A stretch of DNA of 42,633 nucleotides, from positions 1 to 42,633 of the forward strand of contig JAHIVP010000007.1 of NCBI GenBank assembly GCA_018816335.1, read 5' to 3'. Source of the DNA: Nanobdellota archaeon. Lineage in GTDB: Archaea > Nanobdellota > Nanobdellia > Pacearchaeales > GW2011-AR1. Both the position numbers and the translations under genes were made by a program. Below are positions 8,854-17,647 of the stretch, one piece after another. The notes under the pieces were generated by a model. The model saw only the letters and a list, made by a program, of their open reading frames with translations, ran no database searches and had not been told where the DNA came from. Numbering within the stretch: the first letter of the stretch is position 1; each line of letters starts with the position of its first letter.

Positions 8854-9462
8854 TTATTTCTCAACTGTTATACACAGACTTCTGTGAACAAAAACTTCTT
8901 TTATTTTAAAGCCGACTTTTTTTAGAAGTTTTGTGATTTCATCTTCGTCATAGAGATAGTAATATCGTTGGACTTTTTCTCCTGTTTCTTCATTGAGATT
9001 GAATCCTACATAATGATTTTTTGTTTTGTTTTTGAATTTTTTTTGGTTTTTGTTCCAGATAGTTATTAAGGCTTGTTTTCCTTTTTTTAGTGTTCTATAT
9101 AATTCTTTTAGTGAGTCTTCTCTTGCTTTTTTTGTTGTTATACAATGTAGAGCGTTTATGTAAATTGCTGAGTCAAAGAAATTGTTATTAAAAGGAAGTT
9201 TGTTTAGGTTTGATTTAAATAAAACTGCTTGTATATTTTTTTTAGATGCATTTTGTTCTGCTAATTCTAACATTTGTTCTGAGAAATCTACTCCGTAATA
9301 AGTTATGTTTTTTTTATTTATGAAGTTTCTTCCTGAGCCACATCCCATATACAAAACTTTTCCTTTTTTTCCTTTTAAAAATTGTTTGACGTGGGAGGAG
9401 GGGAGGGTTTTGTATTGGTTCCATAAGGGGGCTATTTTATTCCAGACTGTTTTTTGTTGCAT
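8854..9462 (-). CDS. Class I SAM-dependent methyltransferase (Trm9-like)
   Basis: VLYMGCGSGRNF, YGVDFSEQMLELA, FDSAIYINALHCI; start MQQKTVWNKIAPLWNQY preferred. Confidence 0.78.
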   Translation of the reverse strand: MQQKTVWNKIAPLWNQYKTLPSSHVKQFLKGKKGKVLYMGCGSGRNFINKKNITYYGVDFSEQMLELAEQNASKKNIQAVLFKSNLNKLPFNNNFFDSAIYINALHCITTKKAREDSLKELYRTLKKGKQALITIWNKNQKKFKNKTKNHYVGFNLNEETGEKVQRYYYLYDEDEITKLLKKVGFKIKEVFVHRSLCITVEK

Positions 9463-9584
9463 ATGGGGATTAAAGAAATTAAGTATATAAAAACTATTCT
9501 CCTTCAAATTCAATCATACAATAAACAGGATATTTAGTTAATTATGAAGATTAAAACCGAAAAATATAAAAGCTGCATAAGATT

Positions 9585-9728
9585 ATGTCAAATATGGAAA
9601 TGATAACTATCCCAAAAGAAGAATATGAAAAGTTAAAAATGCAAGCAAACATAGATGTAGATTTATTAAAACAATTAATTGGAAGTTTTAAAGACATAAG
9701 TTGCGGAAGAATAAGAAGAGTTAAGTAA
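9585..9728 (+). CDS. Small RelB-like antitoxin, 47 aa
   Basis: Not in the ORF list; MSNMEMITIPKEEYEKLKMQANIDVDLLKQLIGSFKDISCGRIRRVK*, pattern of small archaeal antitoxins. Confidence 0.65.
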   Translation: MSNMEMITIPKEEYEKLKMQANIDVDLLKQLIGSFKDISCGRIRRVK

Positions 9729-10056
9729 TATCATCGCTTTTTCTATTAATTAAATTCTCTATTTCTTCTTTGAAATAATCAAATAATAATCTTATTGTGT
9801 TTATTGTTTTTTGTTGATCTTTTTTGATACTTATAGCTACCATAAAAATCGATTCAATTTCTTCATAAATTAAATAAAAAATCCTATAATTCTCATACCT
9901 TGCTTATCTAAACCATCTAACTCCTAAAGGAGAACCATATTCAGGATTATCAACTAATTTATCTTCTATTTTATCAACTCTTTGTTGGAAAATATTATCA
10001 AATTTTTTCAATTCTTTATCAAACCCCTCTGAATGATACACCTTATATTTTTTCAT
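9721..10056 (-). pseudogene. RelE/ParE-like toxin interrupted by one in-frame TAA
   Basis: MKKYKVYHSEGFDKELKKFDNIFQQRVDKIEDKLVDNPEYGSPLGVRWFR*ARYENYRIFYLIYEEIESIFMVAISIKKDQQKTINTI...; stop at 9904-9906. Confidence 0.8.
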
Positions 10057-10104
10057 ATAGAATTTAATTAATCAGATTATATAAAATTATTCTAACTTCT
10101 GACC

Positions 10105-11463
10105 TTATCCACTCTCTTCATAATTAATAATACTAAAAACTTTTTGTCTTTTTTCTTCTAACTTCTGTCTTCCACCTAAATCATCTAATTCTATAACAAA
10201 AGCACATTCAACTATGTCTCCTCCGAGTTTTTCGATGAGATCACAGGAGGCTTTTGCTGTGCCTCCTGTTGCGATGAGGTCATCGACTAACAACACTTTT
10301 TCCCCGGAAGAGATTGCGTCTTTATGAATTTCAACTGTGTCTGTTCCATACTCTAAAGAGTATTCTTGTGATTCTGTTTCTGCAGGAAGTTTTCCTTTTT
10401 TTCTTATTGGAACAAATCCTGCATTTAGATTTTGAGCTAGAGCTCCTGCAAGAATAAAACCTCTTGATTCTATTCCTGCTATTTTATCTATTTGTTTATC
10501 TTTGTATCTGTTTGTTAGAATTTCTAGTGTTTTTTTCATTCCTTGTTTATCTTTGAATAATGTTGTCACATCTCTAAACATTACTCCTGCTTGTGGCCAG
10601 TTTGGGATTGTTCTGATTTTTGATTTTATGAATTCTAAATCTGAGTTTGATGATTGAGTAGATTGTTGTTGAGAATGAATAGGATGAGAAGATTGTAATG
10701 TTAAATCTGATGGTGAGAATTTTTCAATTGTTTTTAATAAAACTTTTTTTACATTTTCTGAGTTTTTTTCCATTACTTCTAAAACTGCTTCCCAAGTTAC
10801 AGGGGGTTCGTCTGTTTTCCAGCAGTCATAATCTGTTGCCATTGCAATTGCTGCGTATTCTAATCCTAGTTCTTTAGCAATAGTTGCTTCTGGAGCTACT
10901 GACATGTTTATTACATCTGCTCCCCATTGTTTGAATAAATTTGATTCTGCTCGTGTTGAAAATCTTGGGCCCTCAATTGTTATAACTGTTCCAAAAGGGT
11001 AGAAAGACATTCCTAAATCTTCACATGTTTCAATTATGTTTTTTCTTATTTCTTCTGAAAAAGGGTCTGATAAAGAAACATGTTGAGGGGAGTTTGGTTC
11101 AAATTTGTTGTGGATTGTTATGTGTCGATGTTTTGTGAAATCTATGAACTGATCTAATATAACAAAATCTCCTCTTTTAACTTCTTGATTTAATATTCCT
11201 ACAGCTGTTGTTGCTATGATGTGTGTGCATCCTAATTCTTTTAGTGTATAGAGGTTTGCTCTATTATTAACATGTGTTGGAGGTATTGTGTGTTGTTTTC
11301 CGTGACGAGATAAAATTACTACATCTGTATTGTTTATTTTTCCTAAAATTAAGTTTGAAGATGTTTTTCCATATGGGGTTTCTTGAGGTTCAACTTCTTG
11401 CATGTCTTCTAGTATTTTTGGATCTTCTAATCCTGAGCCTCCTATTATTCCTATTTTAACCAT
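10105..11463 (-). CDS. Fusion: S-methyl-5'-thioadenosine/purine nucleoside phosphorylase + adenine phosphoribosyltransferase
   Basis: N-term IGIIGGSGLEDP, LSRHGKQHTIPPTHVNNRANL; C-term IPNWPQAGVMFRDVTTLF, GIESRGFILAGALA, VLLVDDLIATGGTA. Confidence 0.93.
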   Translation of the reverse strand: MVKIGIIGGSGLEDPKILEDMQEVEPQETPYGKTSSNLILGKINNTDVVILSRHGKQHTIPPTHVNNRANLYTLKELGCTHIIATTAVGILNQEVKRGDFVILDQFIDFTKHRHITIHNKFEPNSPQHVSLSDPFSEEIRKNIIETCEDLGMSFYPFGTVITIEGPRFSTRAESNLFKQWGADVINMSVAPEATIAKELGLEYAAIAMATDYDCWKTDEPPVTWEAVLEVMEKNSENVKKVLLKTIEKFSPSDLTLQSSHPIHSQQQSTQSSNSDLEFIKSKIRTIPNWPQAGVMFRDVTTLFKDKQGMKKTLEILTNRYKDKQIDKIAGIESRGFILAGALAQNLNAGFVPIRKKGKLPAETESQEYSLEYGTDTVEIHKDAISSGEKVLLVDDLIATGGTAKASCDLIEKLGGDIVECAFVIELDDLGGRQKLEEKRQKVFSIINYEESG

Positions 11464-11717
11464 TGAATTAAGTATGGGAAGGTATTTATATAGATTATTT
11501 TAGTGGAATGTATATATTAAGAATTAATCTGTTCTAATTTAAATCTTCCCACGCAAATCCGCTCGCAAAGGCTCGCTTTCCATTTGCTTTCCTTGAAAAT
11601 TATTAATACAAATATTTTATTAATAAAGTTAAGTGAGAGTGAGAATGATTTTATGAGTGGAGCTCGAGCATATTTTTAAAAGGATTATTTTTTAAAGTGA
11701 TTATTTCTATGTTGAGT

Positions 11718-13322
11718 ATGAAGATTCCAAAGAAAAATGAGATAAGAAAACCTTCGAAGACAAAGGCTGGGGTGACGCCTGTTGCAGTTATACTCCCGCC
11801 TCAGAAGTGTAAGCACGGGACTTGCTTGTTTTGTCCGACACTTGATGTTCCTCAGAGTTATACTCCTAAGAGTCCTGCGATTATGAGGGCTATGTCTTTG
11901 AGATATGATGCTGGAAAACAAGTTAAAGCTAGGATTAAATCATTTGAAGTAATGAATCATCCAACAGATAAAATTGAATTAATAATTATGGGAGGGACTT
12001 TTTTTGATTATGATAAAAAGTTTCAGGAGAGATTTGTGAAAGAGTGTTTTGATGCTATGAATGAAAAAGTTTCTAAGAATATTAAAGAGGCTCAAAAGAT
12101 TAATGAAACTGCTAAACATAGATGTGTTGCTTTGTGTTTAGAAACAAGGCCTGATAGTTGTTCTGATAAAGATATAGAAAGAGCTTTGAATTTTGGGGCT
12201 ACAAGAGTTGAGTTAGGAGTTCAGATTATTGATGATAAGATTTATAAGAAAGTTGGAAGAGGACATAGTGTTAAAGATGTTGTTGATGCAACAAAAAGAT
12301 TAAGAGATGCTGGATTTAAGATTGGTTATCATTTAATGCCAGGACTTCCAGGAAGTAATATTAAACATGATTTAGATATGATTAAGAAAGTTTTTTCTGA
12401 CTCGAAGTTTAAACCAGATCAAATTAAGATTTATCCGTGTCAGGTTATTAAAGGAGCTGAGTTAGAGAAATTGTTTTATGAAGGAAAATATAAACCTTAT
12501 ACAGAAGAAGAAACTAAGAATTTGATTATTGAGATTTTGAAGATTGTTCCATCTTATTGTAGGGTTATGAGGATTATGAGAGAGATTCCTCCTGAATATA
12601 TGACTGCTGGTTTGAAGAGGATTGATTTGAGAAAAGATATTACAGAGGAGTTGAGGAAGAATGTTAAAGATGTCAAGGAGATAAGGTTTAGGGAGATAGG
12701 ATTTAATTCTGGTGTGAGAGATTTTAATTGGAAGATTGAGAAGATTGAATATGATGCTAGTGGAGGAAAAGAGATATTTTTGCAAGCTGTAAATAAAGAT
12801 AATATTTTGTTTGGTTTGTTGAGGTTGAGGATTAAAGGGAAGAAGAATTTAAAGATAGGTTATGACACTAAAAGTGCAAATGCTAATAATAAGATTGGAA
12901 AAAAAGAAATGGGTTCGAGCGGAACAGAACCCAACTGTTTGATACGCAGTAATAATATATGTAATAAATCAAAATATTTAAATGTTTTGCTTAATTCAAG
13001 TAATAGTCGCGTCGGGATGGCGGAACGTCCAACGCAACTGTTTGATACGCAGTGCCCTTCGGGGTTTGTGGGTTCGAGTCCCACTCCCGGCGCGGCGATA
13101 ATCAGAGAATTACATGTTTATGGTCAGGCTGAGAAGTTGGGAAGTTTGGGAAAAGGGGTGCAACATAAAGGTATTGGTAAAGAGTTGATGAAAAAAGCTG
13201 AGGAAATTTGTTTAGGGGAAGGGGTAGGAGAGGTTAGGGTTATTTCGGGGGTGGGGGTGCGGGGGTATTATAGAAAGTTGGGGTATAGATTAAAAAATAA
13301 TTATATGGTTAAAAGAATATAA
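11718..13322 (+). CDS. elp3: Elp3 family radical SAM/GNAT tRNA U34-modification enzyme, with an ~80-aa in-frame insertion in the linker
   Basis: CKHGTCLFCP cluster motif, IMGGTFFDYD, LCLETRPD, VELGVQ; C-term IIRELHVYGQ, GIGKELMKKAEEI, VRGYYRKLGY. Confidence 0.92.
   Translation: MKIPKKNEIRKPSKTKAGVTPVAVILPPQKCKHGTCLFCPTLDVPQSYTPKSPAIMRAMSLRYDAGKQVKARIKSFEVMNHPTDKIELIIMGGTFFDYDKKFQERFVKECFDAMNEKVSKNIKEAQKINETAKHRCVALCLETRPDSCSDKDIERALNFGATRVELGVQIIDDKIYKKVGRGHSVKDVVDATKRLRDAGFKIGYHLMPGLPGSNIKHDLDMIKKVFSDSKFKPDQIKIYPCQVIKGAELEKLFYEGKYKPYTEEETKNLIIEILKIVPSYCRVMRIMREIPPEYMTAGLKRIDLRKDITEELRKNVKDVKEIRFREIGFNSGVRDFNWKIEKIEYDASGGKEIFLQAVNKDNILFGLLRLRIKGKKNLKIGYDTKSANANNKIGKKEMGSSGTEPNCLIRSNNICNKSKYLNVLLNSSNSRVGMAERPTQLFDTQCPSGFVGSSPTPGAAIIRELHVYGQAEKLGSLGKGVQHKGIGKELMKKAEEICLGEGVGEVRVISGVGVRGYYRKLGYRLKNNYMVKRI
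12911..12950 (+). repeat. Shuffled partial tRNA-like fragment
   Basis: GGGTTCGAG + CGGAAC + CAACTGTTTGATACGCAGT; the last 19 nt repeat exactly at 13035-13053. Confidence 0.65.
13011..13092 (+). tRNA. Type II tRNA-like sequence (Leu/Ser-like body), possibly degenerate, inside elp3
   Basis: Acceptor GTCGGGA/TCCCGGC, T-arm GTGGG-TTCGAGT-CCCAC, long variable arm CCC-TTCG-GGG, ACTGT-TTGATAC-GCAGT anticodon arm; D-loop lacks the GG pair. Confidence 0.6.
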
Positions 13323-13330
13323 AAGACTTC

Positions 13331-13395
13331 GAGCCTGACTTTGTCAAGGCTCTTCGTTAAAGAATTTATTAATTGGGAAAGATTCTAGATAGGTT
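13331..13395 (+). repeat. Dispersed hairpin family 1, copy b
   Basis: GAGCCTGAC-TTT-GTCA(A)GGCTC, TTCGTTAAAGAATTTATTAATTG...AGATAGGTTGTGAG. Confidence 0.72.
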
Positions 13396-13467
13396 GTGAG
13401 TTTTTATTAGAAAAAGTAAAATTTAAATTAAAAAATAAAGAACTCTAAAAATTAAGGAGTAAAATAA

Positions 13468-13884
13468 TTAAGGTGTTGCTGCAACACAAGTTGTTTGACC
13501 ACTAGTAACTGGACATGTGTCGCCTGTTGTTAAAACAGCTGTTACTTCTACTGTATCATCTGCATTTACATCAGCACTACAAACTGCTGTTGCAAGTTCT
13601 GCTGGAGCTGCTGTACATGGTGCTACACTAGCACCTTCATTAATAACTATTTTTAGAGATGCTACTTCTCCTTGACCTGCATTTCTAATAATATTAACAT
13701 TACCAGTATCTCCTGCTGTACAAGATGTAACTTCTAGATCTAAATTAATACATCCTGATTCAAGTGCTCCTGCAGTGTCTTTTATACTTGGCTTTAGAAC
13801 AGACCATAGAATTAAAACTGCAGCAATTGCAATAATTATTATTAGAACAGTTGTGACAACTGGACTTAGAGCTTTTTTGTTCAC
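13468..13884 (-). CDS. Archaeal type IV pilin-like protein
   Basis: MNKKALSPVVTTVLIIIIAIAAVLILW class III signal/pilin N-terminus. Confidence 0.8.
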   Translation of the reverse strand: MNKKALSPVVTTVLIIIIAIAAVLILWSVLKPSIKDTAGALESGCINLDLEVTSCTAGDTGNVNIIRNAGQGEVASLKIVINEGASVAPCTAAPAELATAVCSADVNADDTVEVTAVLTTGDTCPVTSGQTTCVAATP

Positions 13885-13953
13885 TTTTTTCCTCCTTTTG
13901 ATTATTTAAAATATAAATTAAAACCCTAGAAAATTAAAGGGAATAAAAATAAA

Positions 13954-14430
13954 TTAACTACATGTGTATGGTGTTCCTGATGGATTACATACTTGTTCTT
14001 CGCCGTTTTCTAGTGTGATTATAGCTGCTACATCGATTTCATAATCTGTTGTAATACCTATAGTTGCTAATGTTTGAGTACAGTCTGTGTAATCTTTGCC
14101 TGTTGCTGTAGTTCCGAAAGTGTGTGTTTCTAAAACTTCCTGGGAATGTATACACTTAGCTGTTGGAACATCATCAATATCTTTTTGGATTAATAAAGTA
14201 ACTCCTGCTATATCTCCTCCACCTGCTCCTCTTCTAACTGTTACTCTATTATTTGTGGTATCACAACCTGTAACTTCAAGTTGAACATCTAAACAGCTTC
14301 CTGTTAGAGCATTTCCTGTTTGTTCTATCATTGGACGGATAACTACCCAGAGAATGATAACTGCAGCTATTGATATTAATATAATCAATACAGTTGTAAC
14401 GACAGCGCTTATGGCTTTCTTGTTTAACAT
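13954..14430 (-). CDS. Archaeal type IV pilin-like protein
   Basis: MLNKKAISAVVTTVLIILISIAAVIILW; near-identical N-terminus to the next gene. Confidence 0.8.
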   Translation of the reverse strand: MLNKKAISAVVTTVLIILISIAAVIILWVVIRPMIEQTGNALTGSCLDVQLEVTGCDTTNNRVTVRRGAGGGDIAGVTLLIQKDIDDVPTAKCIHSQEVLETHTFGTTATGKDYTDCTQTLATIGITTDYEIDVAAIITLENGEEQVCNPSGTPYTCS

Positions 14431-14457
14431 TTTACCTCCTTTTGATTAAAATGAAAA

Positions 14458-14958
14458 TCAGGTACTACATAAGTATGGTGTTCCTGATGGATTACATACT
14501 TTTTCGTCGCCGTTTTCTAGTGTTATTATAGCTGCTATATCTGCTTTGTCGTCTGGGTTTATTTGAATTGGATTTCCTGACTCAGTAGTAGCACATTCTG
14601 GACTTATTGGATGTGTTGGAGTGCTGGTATCTGGAGAGATATAAAACTTCTTTGTTTGTAAGGGAGTAACTGCAAAATAACAGTTTATTGTTGGAGTACT
14701 TTCAACACTTTGTTCAATTAAAAATTTTACACCTGCTATGTCTCCTCCTCCTGCTCCTCTTTCAAAGGTTACTGATTCATCAGTAATATTACAATTTGTA
14801 ACTTCTAATTGAACATCTAAACAGCTTCCGGTTAAAGCGTTTCCTGTTTGTTCAATCATTGGACGGATAACTATCCATAGGATGATAACTGCAGCGATTG
14901 ATATTAGTATAATCAATACAGTTGTTACGACAGCGCTTATGGCTTTCTTGTTTAACAT
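14458..14958 (-). CDS. Archaeal type IV pilin-like protein
   Basis: MLNKKAISAVVTTVLIILISIAAVIILW; shared CNPSGTPYxC C-terminus with 13954-14430. Confidence 0.8.
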   Translation of the reverse strand: MLNKKAISAVVTTVLIILISIAAVIILWIVIRPMIEQTGNALTGSCLDVQLEVTNCNITDESVTFERGAGGGDIAGVKFLIEQSVESTPTINCYFAVTPLQTKKFYISPDTSTPTHPISPECATTESGNPIQINPDDKADIAAIITLENGDEKVCNPSGTPYLCST

Positions 14959-15030
14959 TTTACCTCCTTTTTCTTCTATTAGTAGGATTTTTTTATTTTT
15001 AAATATGATGTTTTTTTTAATTTTTACTGA

Positions 15031-15103
15031 ATACTCCCACCCCTTACAATTTGCTTGTGAATATTATTATTTTTGTTTGAGCAAATTGTTTTTATTAATT
15101 CCA
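15031..15103. repeat. Dispersed hairpin family 3, copy 1
   Basis: ATACTCCCACCCCTTACAATTTGCT...GAGCAAATTGTTTTTATTAATTCC; related copy at 19683. Confidence 0.65.
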
Positions 15104-15231
15104 AATACTAATAAATTATTGTTGGCATGATGGACAACTTTAAGGGTTACAGATGTTGGAAATTTTTAAGATTTCCTTCCATAAATAAGTCTTATCCACC
15201 TCCAAAAGACGGCTCCTTTATGTTTAACGAC

Positions 15232-16881
15232 TTATTTATGACTAAACCAAAATTCAAAATATCCTTTGTTTGTTTGGTCAAATCTGCAAAATCCAAATCT
15301 TTCAAATTGAATGACTTGTCCTGGTTTTAGGTTTTTTATTCCGTCATCTGCTAATCCTTCAATCCAGTTTCCGTTTTCCATTAAGATTTTTGTTTTTACT
15401 GATTTGCTAACCCATTGGATTTTTTGTATGTTTTTGTTTTCAGTGTCTGTAAATTGAGGGTTTTCTGATAAGTTTATATTAAATAAATTTATTAATCTTA
15501 TTTCTTTGTCTTTGAATTGAGTGTAATCATTTCTTGAAATAAAGATTTTGTCTACTGAGATGTTTCTTTGTTTTGGTTTTGAATGATTGAGTTTTATTTT
15601 GATGTTTTTTATTTGAGGTTGGTTTTCTATGTTTAGTTGTATTGGGTCTGTTATAAAAAAATATCTATCTGCGTCATTGTCTATTTTTTTTCTGTTTATT
15701 GCATAAAGATTTTCAATTGGAATAATTGTGTCGTTTTGAGTTAGACCTACTTCTTTAACAAAATCTTTGATTGATTCTGGAAGAATTCCTCTTCTAATTA
15801 AAGAATGGATTGAAAAAGTTCTTGGGTCATCCCATCCTGTGAATTTTCCTGATTTTACATCTGCTTGAGATTTTGACTTTGAGATTTTTGCACCTTCTAT
15901 TCCTTCTAGTCTCATCATCCCGCTGTGAATTATTTCAGGATGTGGCCATTTGAATATGTCCCAGATAAATTTTTCCATTTCAGATTCCATCATTAAATCT
16001 TTTCCTCTGATAATATGTGTGATTTTTAGTAAATGGTCGTCGATAGCCCAAGAGAAATCTAAAAGAGGCCAGACTTTGAATTTTTTTCCAACTTTAGGAT
16101 GAGGTCTTTCTGAAATTCTAAATAAAACTCTGTCTCTGAAAGCAGGATTTCTGTGTTGCATGTCTGTTTTTAATCTAAGAACTGCTTGACCTTGTTTTTG
16201 TTTGAACATTTGTTTCCATCGCTTTATTTGTTCTTTTGGTGGGAATTGTCTACAGGAACATTCTTTCATTTCAACTTTTAATTTATGAAATTCTTCTTGA
16301 GTACAGTGGCAGACATAAGCTTGTCCTAATTTTATTAATTCTTCTGCATATTTGTAATATATTTTAAGTCTGCTTGATTTGTAAATTACTGGTTTTGAGT
16401 ATTTTACTCCTAGAAGTTTGAATGTTTCTGGAATTAAGTCATAAGCTTCTTTTATTAATTGTTTTTCGTCGCTTCCAATTGTATCATCCATAATTAGTTT
16501 TATTTTACCTTTGTATTTTTCTGCATACATTGCGTTTAGAAGATATGTTCTTGCGTTTCCAATATGTAAATCTCCTGAAGGATAAGGAGCTAGACGAACA
16601 GTGAAATCTTTTGTTACATTTTCTAGTTCAGGAAGTGTTCGTTCTTTTTTTTCTGGTTTTTTTACAAGTTTGTTTAGAGAGTTGAATTCTTTTTGCTGGT
16701 CTTCTAGAGATAGTTTGTTTATTTCTTGGACAATCTCATTGATAATAGGAAATGTTTTTTGTATGTCTTTTTTATTTAATCCTGCTTTTATTAGGTGACC
16801 TATAACTGCGTTTGGGTTTGCTTTTCCATCATGGGAGATTGAGTTTTCTAAAACATAGGCTTTTATTTTTTGTTTGTCCAT
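15232..16881 (-). CDS. gltX: Glutamyl-tRNA synthetase, archaeal type
   Basis: VRLAPYPSGDLHIGNARTYLLNA, IMDDTIGSDEK, GAKISKSKSQ, WDDPRTFSIHSLIRRGILPE. Confidence 0.92.
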   Translation of the reverse strand: MDKQKIKAYVLENSISHDGKANPNAVIGHLIKAGLNKKDIQKTFPIINEIVQEINKLSLEDQQKEFNSLNKLVKKPEKKERTLPELENVTKDFTVRLAPYPSGDLHIGNARTYLLNAMYAEKYKGKIKLIMDDTIGSDEKQLIKEAYDLIPETFKLLGVKYSKPVIYKSSRLKIYYKYAEELIKLGQAYVCHCTQEEFHKLKVEMKECSCRQFPPKEQIKRWKQMFKQKQGQAVLRLKTDMQHRNPAFRDRVLFRISERPHPKVGKKFKVWPLLDFSWAIDDHLLKITHIIRGKDLMMESEMEKFIWDIFKWPHPEIIHSGMMRLEGIEGAKISKSKSQADVKSGKFTGWDDPRTFSIHSLIRRGILPESIKDFVKEVGLTQNDTIIPIENLYAINRKKIDNDADRYFFITDPIQLNIENQPQIKNIKIKLNHSKPKQRNISVDKIFISRNDYTQFKDKEIRLINLFNINLSENPQFTDTENKNIQKIQWVSKSVKTKILMENGNWIEGLADDGIKNLKPGQVIQFERFGFCRFDQTNKGYFEFWFSHK

Positions 16882-16935
16882 TATTATATTATATAGAAAG
16901 GTGGTTATAAATTTGTTGATTTGTTAAACAGTTTA

Positions 16936-17412
16936 TTAATAAACACCTGATTTTCTTTCAAGTCTAGCTAGTTTTTGTTCGAATAGTTCTAGTTTTTGTT
17001 TGATATCATAAAGTTTGTCTGAGAGGTCTTCGACTTTAGAGTGTAAGCTATTTACATGGTTTGAAGATGTAGATGATAGAGATGATGTTGAAGAGGATGA
17101 ATCTGATGATGCTGCCATATTACTTAGAAATCCTAGAGCTGAGTCTGAATCTGATGAGGAGGTGGTTGGAGTTGAAGAAGGTTCTGAAGTAGTGGTTGCT
17201 CTAAATGTTGGTTGTTGTGATGTTGATCCAGGAATAAATGTTGATATTGATTCTGAGGATGTTGGAGAAGAATTGCTTAGGTCTGCATATCCGTCTTTAT
17301 TTATTGTTACTCTATCTTCTGGAATTGTTGTTTCTAGTTGTTGTCTTATATCTTCTTCTCTTAACTGAGTTAAATCAACTACTTTGTCTTTTTTTCTTAA
17401 GAATTTGAACAT
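16936..17412 (-). CDS. Ser/Thr-rich protein with C-terminal coiled coil
   Basis: Basic N-terminus, low-complexity S/T linker, heptad-like LSDKLYDIKQKLELFEQKLARLERK. Confidence 0.65.
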   Translation of the reverse strand: MFKFLRKKDKVVDLTQLREEDIRQQLETTIPEDRVTINKDGYADLSNSSPTSSESISTFIPGSTSQQPTFRATTTSEPSSTPTTSSSDSDSALGFLSNMAASSDSSSSTSSLSSTSSNHVNSLHSKVEDLSDKLYDIKQKLELFEQKLARLERKSGVY

Positions 17413-17461
17413 GATAATATAAGAGTGATTTGTTATTTAAATATTTGGATAAATTTAAATT

Positions 17462-17507
17462 GAAAGACAACTAACAGTTTTCTTTCGACTTTCCCTTGAA
17501 TTTCTTA
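17462..17507 (+). repeat. Dispersed hairpin family 2, copy C
   Basis: GAAAGA-CAACTAACAGTTT-TCTTTC-GACTTTCCCTTGAATTT. Confidence 0.68.
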
Positions 17508-17647
17508 AATTTGATTAACATCAAATTTAAATATGTGGCTTTCTATTTTATTAATATAAAAGAGTGGGAAATTAAGGGGGATGTTTATTCTCTCTTGCTG
17601 CGAAGCTCCTCGCTTTGCTGCGGGCTTTCTCGCTACGGAGAACAAAC

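Noticed and set aside
12860-13084. Minus-strand 74-aa ORF (MGLEPTNPEGHCVSNSCVGRSAIPTRL...)
   Set aside because: It is the reverse translation of the tRNA-like sequence inside elp3; a common annotation artefact of tRNA loci.
17015-17368. Plus-strand 117-aa acidic ORF
   Set aside because: Antisense to the Ser-rich minus-strand gene; the acidic composition is the mirror of TCN/ACN codons.
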